DNA of 64,000 bases, from NCBI RefSeq assembly GCF_937616625.2, contig NC_065574.1, forward strand, positions 28,832,501-28,896,500. Direction: 5' to 3'. Positions 1 to 13,217 of the stretch are shown in pieces. Below the pieces are notes generated by a model. It searched no databases, was not told where the DNA came from, and was given only the letters and a program-made list of their open reading frames with translations. This DNA is from Mercurialis annua (taxonomy: Eukaryota > Streptophyta > Magnoliopsida > Malpighiales > Euphorbiaceae). Position 1 is the first letter of the stretch, and each line of letters opens with the position of its first letter. The translations under genes were made by a program, and so were the position numbers.

Positions 1-3000
1 ATAAACGTTTGGCTCAAATTGCTAAAAAGGCGACACGTTTGGATTTGTTTCGTAACGTTAGTAAACGTTTGGCTCAAATTGCTAAGCAGGCGAAACGTTT
101 GGATTTGTTTCGTAACGTTAAAAAATGTTTGGTTTTGTTTTGTAACGTTTGTAAACGTTTGGCTTCAATCGCTAAAAAGGTAAAACGTTTGGATTTGTTT
201 CATCACGTTTTAAAGGCTTGTATTTGTTTTGTAATGTTTGTAAGGGTTTGGCATAAATTACTAAATAGTTAAAAAATTTGGTTTTGTTTCATAACGTTTG
301 TTAACGTTTGGCTTAAATCGCTAAAAATATGAAACGTTTGGATTTGTTTCGTAACGTTTGTAAATGTTTGGCTTAAATCGCTAAAAGGTGAAACGTTTGG
401 GTTTGTTTCATAACATTTGTAAACGTTTAGCTTAAGTCGCTAAAATGGGTAAACGTTTGGATTTGTTTCGTAATGTTTGTAAACATTTGGCTTAAATTGC
501 TAAAAAGGTGAAACGCTTGGATTTTTTTCGTAACGTTTGTAAACGTTTGGCTTAAATCGCTGAAATGGGGAAACGTTTGGATTTGATTCGTAGCGTTTGT
601 AAACGTTTATCTTAAATCGCTAAAAATATGAAACGTTTGGTTTTGTTTCGTAAGGTTTGTAATCATTCGGCTTAAATCGCTAAAAATGTGAAATATTTGG
701 ATTTGTATTGTAACATTTGAAACATTTGGTTTTGTTTCGTAACGTTTGTAAACGTTTGGCTTAAATCGCTAAAAAGGTGAAATGTTTGGATTTGTTTTGT
801 AACGTTTGGCTTAAATCGCTAAAAAGGTGAAACGTTTGGCTTTGCTTTGTAATGTTTGTAAACATTTGGCTCAAATTGCTAAAAAGGTGAAACGTTTGGA
901 TTTGTTTTGTATCATTTGTAAACGTTTGGCTCAAATTGCTAAAAAGGGGAAACGTTTTGATTTGTTTCTTAACGTTTATAAACGTTTGGTTTTGTTTTAT
1001 AACGTTTGTAAACGTTTAGCTTAAATCGCTAAACGTTTGGTTTCAATCGCTAAAAAGGTAAAATGTTTCGATTTGTTTTGTAATGTTTTAAACGCTTGAA
1101 TTTGTTTCGTAATGTTTGTAAACGTTTGGTTTATATTGCTAAAAAGGTTTGGCTACAATCGCTAAAAAAAGTGAAACGTTTGGATTTGTTTCGTAGCGTT
1201 TGTAAACATTTGACATAAATCGCTAAAACGGTGAAACGTTTGGATTAAATTGCTAAAAAGGTGGAACGCTTGGATTTGTTTCATAACGTTTGGAAACGTT
1301 TGGTTCGGATTAAATCGCTAAAAAGGTGAAACGTTTGGATTTGATTTGTAACATTTGTAAACGTTTGGCTTAAATTGCTAAAAAGGGGAAACGTTTGGAT
1401 TTGTTTTGTAACGTTTGTAAACATTTGGTTGAAATTGCTAAAAAATGTGAAACATTTGGATTTGTTTCGTTACGTTTGTAAACGTTTGGCTTAAATCGCG
1501 AAAAAGGTGAAAAGTTTGGATTAAATAGCTAAAAAGGTGAAACGTTTGGGTTTGTTTTGTAACGTTTGTAACCGTTTTGCTCAAATTGCTGAAAACGCGA
1601 AACGTTTGGATTTGTTTTGTTACATTTGTAAACATTTGGTTTAAATTGCTAAAAATGTGAAACATTTGGATTTGTTCCGTAACGTTTGTAACCTTTTGGT
1701 TTTGTTTTGGAACGTTTGTAAACGTTTGGCTTAAATCGCTAAACGTTTGGCTTCAATCGCTAAAAAGGTAAAATGTTTGGATTTATTCCGTAATGTTTTA
1801 AACGCTTGGATTTGTTTTTTAACGTTTGTAAACGTTTGGCTCAAATTGCTAAAAAGGGGAAACGTTTGGATTTGTTTTGTACGTTTGTAAACGTTTGGCT
1901 TAAATCGCTAAAAAGGTGAAACGTTTGGCTTTGCTTTGTAATATTTGCAAAAGTTTGGCTCAAATTGCTAAAAAGGTGAAACGTTTGGATTTGTTTTGTA
2001 TCATTTGTAAACGTTTGGCTCAAATTGCTATAAAGTTGAAACGTTTGGATTTGATTTGTACGTTTGTTAACGTTTGGCTTAAATCGTTAAGAAGAGGAAA
2101 CGTTTGGATTTGTTTTTTAAAGTTTGTAAACGTTTGGCTCAAATTTCTAAAAAGGTGAAACGTTTGGATTTGTTTTGTACGTTTGTAAACGTTTGGCTTA
2201 AATCCCTAAAAAGGCGAAACGTTTGGCTTTGCTTTGTAATGTTTGTAAACGTTTGGCTCAAATTGCTAAAAAGGTGGACCGTTTGGAATTGTTTTGTATC
2301 ATTTGTAAACCTTTGGCTCAAATTGCTAAAAAGGGGAAACGTTTGGATTTGTTTCGTAACGTTTATAAACGTTTGGTTTTGTTTTGTAACGTTTGTAAAC
2401 GTTTGGCTTAAATCGCTAAACGTTTGGCTTCAATCCCTAAAAAGGTAAAACGTTTCGATTTGTTTCGTAAAGTTTTAAACGCTTGAATTTTTTTCGTAAT
2501 GTTAGTAAACATTTGGCTTATATTGCTAAAAAGGTTTGTCTACAATCGCTAAAAAAGGTGAAACGTTTGGATTTGTTTCGTAACGTTTGTAAACGTTTGG
2601 CATGAATCGCTAAAACGGTGAAACGTTTGGATTAAATTGCTAAAAAGGTGAAACGTTTGGATTTGTTTCGTAACGTTTGTAAACGTTTGGTTCGTATTAA
2701 ATCGCTATAAAGGTGAAACGTTTGGATTTGATTTGTAACGTTTGGCTTAAATTGCTAAAAAGGGGAAACGTTTGGAATTGTTTTGTAACGTTTGTAAACA
2801 TTTGGCTCAAATTGCTAAAAAATGTGAAACATTTGGATTTGTTTCGTTACATTTGTAAACGTTTGGCTTAAATCGCGAAAAAGGTGAAAAGTTTGGATTA
2901 AATCGCTAAAAAAGTGAAACGTTTGGGTTTGTTTTGTAACGTTTTTAACCGTTTGGCTCAAATTGCTGAAAACGCGAAACGTTTGGATTTGTTTTGTTAC

Positions 3001-6000
3001 ATTTATAAACGTTTGGCTCAAATTTCTAAAAATGTGAAACGTTTGGATTTGTTCTGTAACGTTTGTAACCTTTTGGTTTTGTTTTGTAACGTTTGTAAAC
3101 GTTTGGCTTAAATCGCTAAACGTTTGGCTTCAATCGCTAAAAAGGTAAAATGTTTGGATTTATTTCGTAATGTTTTAAACGCTTGGATTTGTTTCGTAAT
3201 GTCTGTAAACGTTTGGCTTAAATCGCAAAAAAGTTTTGGCTTCAATTGCTAAAAAAAGGTGAAACATTTAGATTTGTTTCGTAAAGTTTGTACACGTTTA
3301 ACATAAATCACTAAAAAGGTGAAACGTTTGGATTAAATTGCTAAAAAGGTGAAACATTTGGATTTGTTTCGTAATGTTTGTAAACGTTTGGTTTGGATTA
3401 AATAGTTAAAAAGGTGAAACGTTTGGATTTGATTTGTAAAGTTTGTAAACGTTTGGCTTAAATCGCTAAAAGGGGAAATGTCTGGATTTATTTTGTAACG
3501 TTTATAAACGTTTGGCTCAAATTGCTAAAAAGGTGAAACGTTTGTATTTGTTCCGTAACGTTTGTAAACGTATGGCTTAACATTAAAAAGGTGAAACGTT
3601 TGGATTAAATAGCTAAAAAGGTGAAAATTTTGGGTTTGTTTTGTAACGTTTGTAAACGTTTGGCTCAAATTGCTAAAAAGGTGAAACGTTTGGATTTGTT
3701 TCGTAACGTTAGTAAACGTTTGGCTCAAATTCCTAAGAAGGTTAAACGTTTGGATTTGTTTCGTAACGTTTATAAATGTTAGGTTTTATTTTGTAACGTT
3801 TGTAAACGTTTGGCTTCAATCGCTAAAATGGTAAAACGTTTGGTTTTGTTTCGTAACGTTTGTAAGGGTTTGGCTTAAATTACTAAATAGTTGATAAATT
3901 TGGTTTTGTTTCGTAACGTTTGTAAACGTTTGGCGTAAATCGCTAAATATGTGAAACGTTTGGATATGTTTCGTAACGTTTGTAAATGTTTGGCTTAAAT
4001 CGCTAAAAGGTGAAACGTTTGGGTTTGTTTCATAACATTTGTAAACGTTTGGCTTAAGTCGCTAAAATGGGTAAACGTTTGGCTTGGTTTCGTAATGTTT
4101 GTAAACATTTGGCTTAAATTGCTAAAAAGCTGAAACGCTTGGATTTGTTTCGTAACGTTTGTAAACGTTTGGCTTAAATCGCTGAAATGGGGAAACGTTT
4201 GGATTTGATTCGTAGCGTTTGTAAACGTTTAGCTTAAATCGCTATAAATATGAAACGTTTGGTTTTGTTTTCGTAAGATTTGTAATCATTCGGCTTAAAT
4301 CGCTAAAAATGTGAAATATTTGGATTTGTATTGTAACGTTTGAAACTTTTGGTTTTGTTTCGTAACGTTTGTAAATGTTTGGCTTAAATCGCTAAAAAGG
4401 TGAAACGTTTAGATTTGTTTCGTAACGTTTGTAAACGTTCGGCTTAAGTCGCAAAAAATGTGAAACGTTTTGTTTTGTTTCGTAACGTTTGTAAACGTTT
4501 GGCTTCAATCGCTAAAAAGGTGAAACGTTTGTATTTGTTTCGTATCGTTTTAAAAGTTTGGTTTTGTTTTGTAACGCTTTAAACGCTTGGATTTGTTTTG
4601 TAACGTTTGTAAACGTTTGGCTTAAATCGCTAAAAAGGTGAAATGTTTGGATTTGTTTTGTAACGTTTGGCTTAAATCGCTAAAAAGGTGAAACGTTTGG
4701 ATTTGTTTCGTATCATTTGTAAATGTTTGGATTTTTTTGTAGCGTTTGTAAACGTTTGGCTTAAATTGCTAAGAAGGTGAAACGTTTGGATTTGTTTTGC
4801 AACGTTTCGCATAAATCGCTAAAAAGGTGAAATGTTTGGATTAAATTGCTAAAAAGGTGAAACGTTTGGATTTGCTTCGTAGCGTTTGTAAACGTTTGGT
4901 TTGGATTAAATTGCTAAAAAGGTGAAGCGTTTGGATTTGATTTGTAAAGTTTCTAAACGTTTGGCTTAAATCGCTAAAAAGGTGAAACTTTTGAATTTGT
5001 TTCGTAACGTTTGTTAACGTTTGGATTTGTTTTTTAACGTTTGTAAACGTTTGGCTCAAATTGCTAAAAAGGTGAAACGTGTTGATTTGTTTTGTACGTT
5101 TGTAAACGTTTGGCTTAAATCGCTAAAAGGGTGAAACATTTGGCTTTACTTTGTAATATTTGTAAACGTTTGGATTTGATTCGTAGCGTTTGTAAACGTT
5201 TAGGTTAAATCGCTATAAATATGAAACGTTTGGTTTTGTTTTCGTAAGGTTTGTAATCATTCGGCTTAAATCGCTAAAAATGTGAAATATTTGGATTTGT
5301 ATTGTAACGTTTGAAACGTTTGGTTTTGTTTCGTAACGTTTGTAAATGTTTGGCTTAAATCGCTAAAAAGGTGAAACGTTTAGATTTGTTTCATAACGTT
5401 TGTAAACGCTCGGCTTAAATCGCAAAAAATGTGAAATGTTTGGTTTTGTTTCGTAACGTTTATAAACGTTTGGCTTCAATCGCTAAAAAGGTGAAACGTT
5501 TGTATTTGTTTCGTAACGTTTTAAAAGTTTGGTTTTGTTTTGTAAAGCATTAAACGCTTGGATTTGTTTTGTAACGTTTGTAAATGTTTGGCTTAAATTG
5601 CTAAAAAGGTGAAATGTTTGGATTTGTTTTGTAACGTTTGGCTTACATCGCTAAAAAGGTGAAACGTTTGGATTTGTTTCGTATCATCTGTAAATGTTTG
5701 AATTTGTTTCGTATCGTTTGTAAACGTTTGGCTTAAATTGCTAAGAAGGTGAAACGTTTGGATTTGTTTTGCAACGTTTGTAAACGTTTCGCATAAATCG
5801 CTAAAAAGGTGAAATGTTTGGATTAAAATGCTAAAAAGGTAAAACGTTTGGATTTGCTTCGTAGCGTTTGTAAACGTTTGGTTTGGATTAAATTGCTAAA
5901 AAAGTGAAGCGTTTGGATTTGATTTGTAAAATTTGTAAACGTTTGTCTTAAATCGCTAAAAAGGTGAAACGTTTGGATTTGTTTTGTACGTTTGTAAACG

Positions 6001-9000
6001 TTTGGCTTAAATCGCTAAAAAGGTGAAACATTTGGCTTTGCTTTGTAATATTTGTAAACGTTTGGCTCAAATTGCTAAAAAGGTGAAACGTTTGGATTTG
6101 TTTTGTATCATTTGTAAACGTTTGGCTCAAATTGCTAAAAAGGGGAAACGTTTGGATTTGTTTTGTACGTTTGTTAACGTTTGGCTTAAATCGCTAAAAA
6201 GGGGAAACTTTTGGATTTAATTTTCAACGTTTGGCTAAAATTGCTAAAAAGGTGAAACGTTTGGATTTGTTTTGTACGTTTGTAAACGTTTGGCTTAAAT
6301 CCCTAAAAAGGCGAAACGTTTGGCTTTGCTTTGTAATGTTTGTAAACGTTTGGCTCAAATTGCTAAAAAGGTGAAATGTTTGGATTTGTTTTGTATCATT
6401 TGTAAATCTTTGGCTCAAATTGCTAAAGAGGGGAAACGTTTGGATTTGTTTCGTAACGTTTATAAACGTTTGGTTTTGTTTTGTAACATTTGTAAACGTT
6501 TGGCTTAAATCGCTAAACGTTTGGCTTCAATCCTTAAAAAGGTAAAACGTTTCGATTTGTTTCGTAACGTTTAAAACGCTTGAATTTGTTTCATAATGTT
6601 AGTAAACGTTTGGCTTATATTGCTAAAAAGGTTTGACTACAATCGCTAAAAAAGGTGAAACGTTTGGATTTATTTCGTAACGTTTGTAAACGTTTGGCAT
6701 AAATCGCTAAAACGGTGAAACGTTTGGATTAAATTGCTAAAAAGGTGAAACGTTTGGATTTGTTTCGTAACGTTTGTAAACGTTTGGTTCGTATTAAATC
6801 ACTAAAAAGGTTAAACGTTTGGATTTGATTTGTAACGTTTGTAAACGTTTGGCTTAAATTGCTAAAAAGGGGAAACGTTTGGATTAGTTTTGTAAAGTTT
6901 GTATACATTTGGCTCAAATTGCTAAAAAATGTGAAAGATTTGGATTTGTTTCTTTACGTTTGTAAATGTTTGGCTTAAATCGCGAAAAAGGTGAATAGTT
7001 TGGATTAAATCGCTAAAAAAGTGAAACGTTTGGGTTTGTTTTGTAACGTTTTTAACCGTTTGGCTCAAATTGCTGAAAACGCGAAACGTTTGGATTTGTT
7101 TTGTTACATTTATAAACGTTTGGCTCAAATTTCTAAAAATGTGAAACGTTTGGATTTGTTCTGTAACGTTTGTAACCTTTTGGTTTTGTTTTGTAACGTT
7201 TGTAAACGTTTGGCTTCAATCGCTAAAAAGGTAAAATATTTGGATTTATTTCGTAATGTTTTAAACGCTTGGATTTGTTTCATAATGTCTGTAAACGTTT
7301 GGCTTAAATCGCAAAAAAGGTTTGGCTTCAATTGCTAAAAAAGGTGAAACGTTTGGATTTGTTTCGTAAAGTTTGTAAATGTTTAACATAAATCGCCAAA
7401 AAGGTGAAACGTTTGGATTAAATTGCTAAAAGGTGAAACATTTGGATTTGTTTCATAACGTTTGTAAGCGTTTGGTTTGGATTAAATAGTTAAAAAGGTG
7501 AAACGGTTGGATTTGATTTGTAAAGTTTGTAAATGTTTGGCTTAAATCGCTAAAAAGGGGAAATGTTTGGATTTGTTTTGTAACGTTTATAAACGTTTAG
7601 CTCAAATTGCTAAAAAGGTGAAACGTTTGTATTTTTTTAGTAACGTTTGTAAACGTATGGCTTAAATTGTTAAAAAGGTGAAACGTTTGGATTAAATAGC
7701 TAAAAAGGTGAAAATTTTGGGTTTGTTTTATAACGTTTGTAAACGTTTGGCTCAATTTTTTAAAAAGGTGAAACGTTTGGATTTGTTTCGTAACGTTAGT
7801 AAACGTTTGGCTCAAATTTGTAAGAAGGTGAAACGTTTGGATTTGTTTCGTAACGTTTGTAAATATTAGGTTTTATTTTGTAACGTTTGTAAACGTTTGG
7901 CTTCAATCGCTAAAACGGTAAAACGTTTGGATTTGTTTCATCACGTTTTAAAGGCTTGGATTTGTTTCGTAACGTTTGTAAGGGTTTGGCTTAAATTACT
8001 AAATAGTTGAAAAATTTGGTTTTATTCGTAACGTTTGTAAACGTTTGGCGTAAATCGCTAAAAATGTGAAACGTTTGGATATGTTTCGTAACGTTTGTAA
8101 ATGTTTGGCTTAAATCGTTAAATGGTGAAACGTTTGGGTTTGTTTCATAACATTTGTAAACGTTTGGCTTAAGTCGCTAAAATGGGTAAACGTTTGGGTG
8201 TTTTTTAATGTTTGTAAACATTTGGTTTAGATTGCTACAAAGGTGAAACACTTGGATTTGTTTCGTAACGTTTGTAAACGTTTGGCTTAAATCGCTGAAA
8301 TGGGGAAACGTTTGGATTTGATTCGTAGCGTTTGTAAACGTTTAGCTTAAATTGCTATAAATATGAAACGTTTGGTTTTGTTTTCGTAAGGTTTGTAATC
8401 ATTCGGCTTAAATCGCTAAAAATGTGAAATATTTGGATTTGTATTGTAACGTTTGAAACGTTTGGTTTTGTTTCGTAACGTTTGTAAATGTTTGGCTTAA
8501 ATCGCTAAAAAGGTGAAACGTTTAGATTTGTTTCATAACGTTTGTAAACGCTCGGCTTAAATCGCAAAAAATGTGAAACGTTTGGTTTTGTTTCGTAACG
8601 TTTGTAAACGTTTGGCTTCAATCGCTAAAAAGGTGAAACGTTTGTATTTGTTTCGTAACGTTTTAAAAGTTTGGTTTTGTTTTGTAACGCTTTAAATGCT
8701 TGGATTTGTTTTGTAACGTTTGTAAACGTTTGGCTTAAATCGCTAAAAAGGTGAAATGTTTGGATTTGTTTTGTAACGTTTGGCTTAAATCGCTAAAAAG
8801 GTGAAACGTTTGGATTTGTTTCGTATTGTTTGTAAATGTTTGGATTTGTTTCGTATCGTTTGTAAACGTTTGGCTTAAATTGCTAAGAAGGTGAAACGTT
8901 TGGATATGTTTTGTAACGTTTGTAAACGTTTCGCATAAATAGCTAAAAAGGTGAAATGTTTGGATTAAATTGCTAAAAAGGTGAAACGTTTGGATTTGCT

Positions 9001-10318
9001 TCGTAGCGTTTGTAAACGTTTGGTTTGGATTAAATTGCTAAAAAGGTGAAGCGTTTGGATTTGATTTGTAAAGTTTGTAAACGTTTGGCTTAAATCGCTA
9101 AAAAGGTGAAACTTTTGAATTTGTTTCGTAACGTTTGTTAATGTTTGGCTTAAATCGCTAAAAAGGGGAAACGTTTGGATTTGTTTTGTACGTTTGTAAA
9201 CGTTTGGCTTAAATCACTAAAAAGGCGAAACGTTTGGCTTTGCTTTGTAATGTTTGTAAACGTTTTGCTCAAATTGCTAAAAAGGTGAAACGTTTGGATT
9301 TGTTTTGTATCATTTGTAAACGTTTGGCTCAAATTGCTAAAAAGGGGAAAACGTTTGGCTTAAATCGCTAAACGTTTGGTTTCAATCCCTAAAAAGGAAA
9401 AACGTTTCAATTTGTTTCGTAACGTTTTAAACGCTTGAATTTGTTTCGTAATGTTAGTAAACATTTGGCTTATATTGCTAAAAAGGTTTGGCTACAATGG
9501 CTAAAAAAGGTGAAACGTTTGGATTTGTTTCGTAACGTTTGTAAACGTTTGGCATAAATCGCTAAAACGGTGAAACGTTTGGATTAAATTTCTAAAAAGG
9601 TGAAACGTTTGGATTTTTTTTCGTAATGTTTGTAAACGTTTGGTTCGGATTAAATCACTAAAAAGGTGAAACGTTTGGATTTGATTTGTAAAGTTTGTAA
9701 ACCTTTGGCTTAAATTGCTAAAAAGGGGAAACGTTTGGATTTGTTTTGTAACGTTTGTAAACATTTGGCTCAAATTGCCAAAAAATGTGAAACATTTTGA
9801 TTTGTTTCGTTATGTTTGTAAATGTTTGGCATAAATCGCTAAAAAGGTGAAACTTTTGGATTAAATCGCTAAAAAGGTGAAACGTTTGGGTTTGTTTTGT
9901 AACGTTTGTAGCCGTTTGGCTTAAATTGCTGAAAACGCGAAACATTTGGATTTGTTTTGTTACGTTTGTAAACGTTTGGCTCAAATTGCTAAAAATGTGA
10001 AACGTTTGAATTTGTTTCGTAACGTTTGTAACCTTTTTGTTTTATTTTGTAACGTTTGTAAACGTTTGGCTTAAATCGCTAAGCGTTTGGCTTCAATCGT
10101 TAAAAAGGTAAAATATTTGGACTTATTTTGTAATGTTTTAAATGCTTGGATTTGTTTCGTAATATTTTTAAAAGTTTGGCTTAAATCGCAAAAAAGGTTT
10201 GGCTTCAATTGCTAACAAAGGTGAAACGTTTGGATTTGTTTCGTAAAGTTTGTAAACGTTTAACATAAATCCCTAGAAAGGTGAAACGTTTGGATTAAAT
10301 TGCTAAAAAGGTGAAACG
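1..10318 (+). repeat. Satellite 1 array, 60-bp monomer, plus orientation
   Basis: Degenerate tandem array of about 170 monomer lengths. Each 60-bp monomer is two 30-bp halves, both starting AAACGTTTGG. The first half continues ATTTGTTTCG then TAACGTTTGT; the second continues CTTAAATCGC then TAAAAAGGTG. The halves meet in a near-palindrome, AACGTTTGTAAACGTT. Monomers carry substitutions and small indels, and many half-units are lost or duplicated. Because 60 is a multiple of three, open frames persist with a 20-residue period on both strands; none has a conserved start or end. Diverged larger blocks recur: landmarks at 1841 and 5948, and at 2815 and 6922, are both 4107 bp apart, and a further ~972-bp duplication lies near 4.3-5.3 kb. 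Nothing else was seen in the array. The right edge is the target duplication of the gypsy element. Confidence 0.95.
10314..10318 (+). other. Left target-site duplication of gypsy element (AAACG)
   Basis: The five bases before the 5' LTR are AAACG. The five after the 3' LTR (19860-19864) are AAATG. The single difference is a C-to-T change at a CpG, and the satellite monomer continues in register across the element. Confidence 0.8.
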
Positions 10319-10661
10319 TGTAATACCCCAAAATATTTTAAGATAATTACGTCGTGCCACGTGTCGGGATTTCCGATAAATTAAATTAAGGAGAATTTAA
10401 TTTAATGATATCGGGAATTTAGAATAAATTCTAATAAGTTAGTTAGCGGGATTTGAGGATTTAACTTTGAAAATTAATATAAAATAAAATATAAATCCCG
10501 TGACGGATTTTATTTCGCCAAAGTCCGCGAAATAATTTATATTATTAGTGATAAAAGTTTCGAATCGATCGGAGATCGTTTAAAATTTGGACGCGAATAG
10601 GTTTTAGACTAAATTGCAACTTTTGAAAAGTTTCAAGGACCAAAGTGCAAATTAGCCAATG

Positions 10662-10670
10662 TATATATAA
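10662..10670 (+). promoter_or_regulatory. Putative TATA box of 5' LTR
   Basis: TATATATAA lies about 340 bp into the LTR, just after the sequence TAGCCAATG, which holds a CCAAT-like motif. It is conserved in the 3' LTR. Its position fits the U3/R boundary of a plant LTR promoter. The transcription start is inferred, not visible. Confidence 0.6.
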
Positions 10671-11041
10671 AACTTAAGCAAGAGGAATTCTCCAGAACCT
10701 ATTCCTCGAATCATCAGTTCATTTTCCTTTCTCTCGCTCGTTTCGTACAGTTCGTCGCGCGGTTTTCGTTTCTCGTCCGTTTCTCACGTTCTATAACTCC
10801 AAACGATCGTATTTCGACGGGTAATCACGGTAAGCTTGACGTTTTACCGTTTCGTTGATTATATTTTGAGTTACATCGATTTAAAATTTTAGGCCACGAA
10901 ACGAATATATCGTTTTAATCGATATTAGGATTGAATTATAGTGTTTTGGAGTTAGATTAAGCGTTTGGGGTGTGTTTGAGCGTTTTTGGATCGAAAGCAC
11001 GTCGGAAAAGCCGAAAAATTGATTTTCGGGACGGAGTGTGC

Positions 11042-11223
11042 GGCATGCCCGCATAGCGGGGCGTGCGCCCGCATAGGGGGGGCGATGCGCCCGCATACTA
11101 TGCGGGCGAGGCGCCCGCATACTATGCGGGCGAGGCGCCCGCATAGGCGGGGCGAGGCGCCCGCATATGCGGGGCGAGGCGCCCGCATATGCGGGCGATG
11201 CGGGCGCCTCGCCCGCAGCCCGC
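11042..11223 (+). repeat. GC-rich palindromic minisatellite inside 5' LTR
   Basis: About eight degenerate copies of a 22-24 bp unit built on GCGCCCGCAT followed by a variant of ACTATGCGGGCGAGG. Each copy is nearly self-complementary (CGCCCGCAT paired with ATGCGGGCG), so hairpins are likely. The sequence is strikingly GC-rich beside the AT-rich remainder of the LTR. The block is 34 bp shorter than its counterpart in the 3' LTR, which accounts for the whole length difference between the LTRs. Confidence 0.85.
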
Positions 11224-12530
11224 GTGAGTCGGCGACTCGCCCGCACCGTAAACTCGCCAATCGACCCGTTTTAAGAAAAATTCGTGTACGCGCATATCGA
11301 GTCTTGAGATTAATTAATACTCGATTAAATATCGATTAATTTGAGACGTTAACCTAACGAGGTTAAACGAGATTGCACTAGAAGTGATATTTTATCCATA
11401 AACGAGTTTGATACCGTTTATCGAGATAATCACGTGAGAAGCACGACGGTTAATGAAAGTTCAGTATGTCGAGTCTTGAGTCTAGAGTCAATCTTAGAAT
11501 AGGATTCTAATACCAGTCAAATGTTTTAAAATTGTTTTAGATCCGGCGAGGCAAGAAGTAGCTGGACCAGTAGTTCGGGAAGCTTGACGTTCTAAAGCCT
11601 CGACGTATTTTTGGATAAGCGTTTTCTGTGAGTTTATACGATTTGCTTTTAAAGTATTTATTTAAGCAAATATTTTATATTGCTTTATGTTTGTTTAGCA
11701 TGATTGCGATGCGAATTCTTTTTATGAGTTGCATATGCTTGATTTGAAACCAGTATTGATCCGATGGAACGTGCTACCTATTGGGCGACAATAGGACTGT
11801 GTGATCACCAGTTTTGATATGACTAAGCTGGGAGCTGATGATGAATATGAAATTTACCATTGGGTTTATGATTCTGATACGAGAGAGCACTCGGCTACGG
11901 TGTAGTCTGGAGTCCCCGTATCTAGTGGCTGGGCCACCAACGAGTTGGACTCGCAATTGATATTTACGATTGGGTTGATCGATTGATTATTAGTATGTTT
12001 GAGGATTAATGTTTCATTCGGATCCTGTACTTGGCTGCATATAATTGATTACAGTTTTATGTTTTGTTTGAATACTTATTAGTAAATGTATGAACTCACT
12101 CAGTATATCCCAATATACTGACCCCTCACAGATTTCCTTTTAGGATAAAGATGCTTTGAAGCAACGGACTTCTATCCTACTTCCAGAAGTCTATATTTTT
12201 TAGTATGTAAAGAAACAGTACTTTACTCTTAGAGCTGCAGTAGATAAATGTTTTGTAAACAGTTCTTAATATATAGTTTCTGTAAATATAACTTTAATGT
12301 TTTAAAGTTTTAAATGTTTTACGCTAGCTGCGTTTTTATGTTTGAAACTGCCAGAGGATATGTATGCATGGCATGTGTGATTATGCATGACACGTGTTTA
12401 TGTATGTCATGCATGACGTATATGATTCGCGAAAAATTATTTTACGTTTTTAGGCTTGCTACGGGTTTCGGAGCAACCACTCCCATTCCCTAGCGCCGGT
12501 CTCGGGCCTGAGATTGGGTCGTGACAATGT

Positions 12531-12548
12531 TGGTATCAGAGCATGGTC
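12531..12548 (+). other. Primer binding site (initiator Met tRNA)
   Basis: TGGTATCAGAGCATGG begins four bases after the 5' LTR. TGGTATCAGAGC complements the 3' end of plant initiator-Met tRNA, the usual minus-strand primer of plant gypsy and copia elements. A ~240-bp leader with no coding potential follows, up to the gag start. Confidence 0.9.
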
Positions 12549-12785
12549 CAGTTACCATTGCTTATGTCAGAAGAGTGATTGATTTTTCTAGGACTCTACT
12601 GCAGCACATAGGATTTGAGTCTTGTCTTTGTACGTATTCATTTGGTTTTCAAATTTTCAGCTTTCCCTCTAGGATGTGAGTTTGTTATACGGGTGCGTTT
12701 GCATGTGATGAGATGCGCGTTTAATTCGATATGCGGTTGCGATAATATGCGATTATATGGCTAAGTAACGCTGTTTGTCTTGGTC

Positions 12786-13217
12786 ATGATGTCTGACCAA
12801 AGACAAGAAGTAGAGCGAGCTGCTGCTGCAGCGCGAAATGTTATAGAAGGGGCACATGACGTCCATCCAGAAGCTCAAGATGAGTCTTCTGTTCACGGAG
12901 GAGGTGGTGGCCAAGAGGCCCAGGCGCAGGCACCTGGAGTGCAAGCGCAAGCCCAGCAACCTAATGTTGTAGGTTTTGATCTGAATCAGTTTCTTACGGG
13001 AATTGCAGCTATGCAAGCGAATCAGGCTGAGGTGCAGAATATGCATCTTGAGCAACTACAGCAGCAACAGTTACGCAATGTGGCTTTCACGGACCGAGAT
13101 ATCGTCTTGGCTTATATGCGCCTCAAGCCAACTAAGTTTGACAGTTCAGGCGATGCTCTCAATTTCCTCGAAGAAGTAGAACGTAACGCTCAACGCCTGC
13201 AAGCTAATGAGAGATAG
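12786..13217 (+). pseudogene. gag, N-terminal segment
   Basis: The two adjacent ATGs at 12786 and 12789 are the likely gag start. The product begins MMSDQRQEVERAAAAARNV, then has a Gly- and Gln-rich low-complexity stretch and an amphipathic segment leading into the retrotransposon gag domain (around VLAYMRLKPTKFDSSGD). In-frame TAG at 13215-13217 cuts it at 143 codons. The gag domain carries on in the same frame past the stop, so this is a nonsense mutation rather than a natural end. Gag would form the cytoplasmic virus-like particle. Confidence 0.85.

Larger units (their letters stand above)
10319..12526 (+). repeat. 5' LTR of the gypsy element
   Basis: Starts TGTAATACCCC and ends GTCGTGACA, with the TG...CA boundaries expected of LTRs. 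It is matched end to end by 17618-19859. It contains a TATA box (10662-10670), a GC-rich palindromic minisatellite (about 11042-11223) and no gene. Arginine-rich open frames across the minisatellite are composition artefacts. The last ~75 bp, from GGCTTGCTACGGG to the end, closely resemble the end of the solo LTR at 31659-34357, so the two belong to related families. Confidence 0.95.

Noticed and set aside
1..10318. Direct repeats with short variable spacers, as in a CRISPR array
   Set aside because: The units are contiguous and degenerate, the spacers are themselves repeats, and no cas gene is present. The context is a plant satellite.
10881..11339. Arg/Ala/Pro-rich open frames on both strands in the LTR (also at 18180-18672)
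   Set aside because: They lie across the GC-rich minisatellite, differ between the two LTRs, and reflect base composition rather than coding.
12531..12548. tRNA gene fragment
   Set aside because: The tRNA-like bases are the retroelement primer binding site; no cloverleaf surrounds them.
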